Shown here in pieces: positions 42,211-42,416 of a DNA stretch of 42,416 nucleotides (position 1 is the stretch's first letter; each line of letters opens with the position of its first letter). A program made the translations under genes and the position numbers. The notes beneath the pieces were generated by a model, which worked only from the letters and a program-made list of their open reading frames with translations, ran no database searches and had not been told where the DNA came from. The stretch comes from JBBQSU01 sp038234815 (GTDB lineage: Bacteria; Planctomycetota; Phycisphaerae; Tepidisphaerales; Tepidisphaeraceae), in NCBI GenBank assembly GCA_038234815.1, contig JBBQSU010000012.1:1-42416 (forward strand), given 5' to 3'.

Positions 42211-42416
42211 ATGGATGGGAACGGTAGAGAACAGGAGATGCGTGTCGCCGCCGGTGCGAGTTGCGTTAACGCGGGTGTAACAACGCTGCGGTTCGTTGTC
42301 CGCTTGGGGGCGCAGCGCCGGGAGGTCTGGTTTCGGATCATAGGCGCCGCGGCGAAATCCACCGGCGACGCGGCACTGGCGCTGGGGTTGTTGCCGGCGA
42401 TGCGATGGGCGGATCG
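42211..42416 (+). CDS. Start of an unidentified gene (right-truncated)
   Basis: ATG 42211 opens a frame with no stop to the window edge (68 codons). A second ATG at 42238 is in frame. Residues include VTTLRFVVRLGAQRREVWFR and, at the end, ALALGLLPAMRWAD. The WFR and LLPAMR elements look like the start of a soluble protein, but no family can be named. GGAG is close before ATG 42211 and also directly before ATG 42238, so the start is uncertain. It is divergent from the ECF sigma gene. Confidence 0.45.
   Translation, partial: MDGNGREQEMRVAAGASCVNAGVTTLRFVVRLGAQRREVWFRIIGAAAKSTGDAALALGLLPAMRWAD

Noticed and set aside
1..42416. tRNA, rRNA, CRISPR arrays, insertion sequences, prophage genes
   Set aside because: No cloverleaf with conserved T-arm, no rRNA stretches, no regularly spaced repeats of CRISPR type, no transposase or integrase-like protein was found on reading both strands.

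Overview
The window looks like chromosomal DNA of a planctomycete, most likely class Phycisphaerae (inference). GC is moderately high. The pointers are an orphan type II pseudopilin with a planctomycete-style C-terminal DG motif, a tiny Thr/Lys-rich DxNP-tailed lipoprotein, two extracytoplasmic-function (ECF) sigma factors each paired with a one-helix anti-sigma, and many carbohydrate genes (xylose isomerase, GH36, GH16, ThuA, YhcH, two xylose-isomerase-like TIM barrels). No rRNA, tRNA, CRISPR array, insertion sequence or phage gene was seen.

Layout. 1-2.4 kb: the tail of an unknown gene, then a sigma / anti-sigma / secreted-protein cassette. 2.5-4.0 kb (minus): pseudopilin and small lipoprotein. 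4.2-5.95 kb (plus): YhcH-family protein and xylose isomerase. 6.0-10.6 kb (minus): TIM-barrel protein, lipoprotein-type TolC channel and HlyD/MacA-like adaptor, with no inner-membrane pump. 10.9-19.8 kb (plus): PurF, a large hybrid histidine kinase, a ketopantoate reductase-like protein, a tiny membrane-protein unit with its own promoter and terminator, RidA, ThuA, a membrane GT2 and a YqeY-like protein. 19.9-24.8 kb (plus): GH36 alpha-galactosidase, a degenerate receiver protein, GroES and GroEL. 25-26 kb (minus): secreted GH16. 26.4-33.5 kb (plus): DUF2959 lipoprotein, a sugar-nucleotide epimerase / GT4 / TIM-barrel group, SerC and a SpoIIE-type phosphatase. 33.5-42.0 kb (minus): ECF sigma, anti-sigma, then a complete CusC-CusB-CusA metal efflux system. 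The right edge holds the start of an unrecognised plus-strand gene.

The best-supported new observation is regulatory. The same bipartite promoter, TTGAACTTTTT-N11-CTCGTT, occurs exactly twice in the places expected if the ECF sigma controls itself and the metal pump: once before the sigma gene and once between the anti-sigma gene and cusC. With a Cys-Cys-Met-His cluster in the anti-sigma C-terminal domain, this suggests a self-contained metal-responsive sigma circuit, analogous in logic to CnrYXH of Cupriavidus but with different proteins. A second cluster of interest is the chaperonin locus. It has no CIRCE element; instead a perfect 21-bp palindrome plus a third half-site 30 bp away lies before a receiver-like protein with a degraded phosphorylation pocket, and a 139-bp imperfect hairpin separates groES from groEL.
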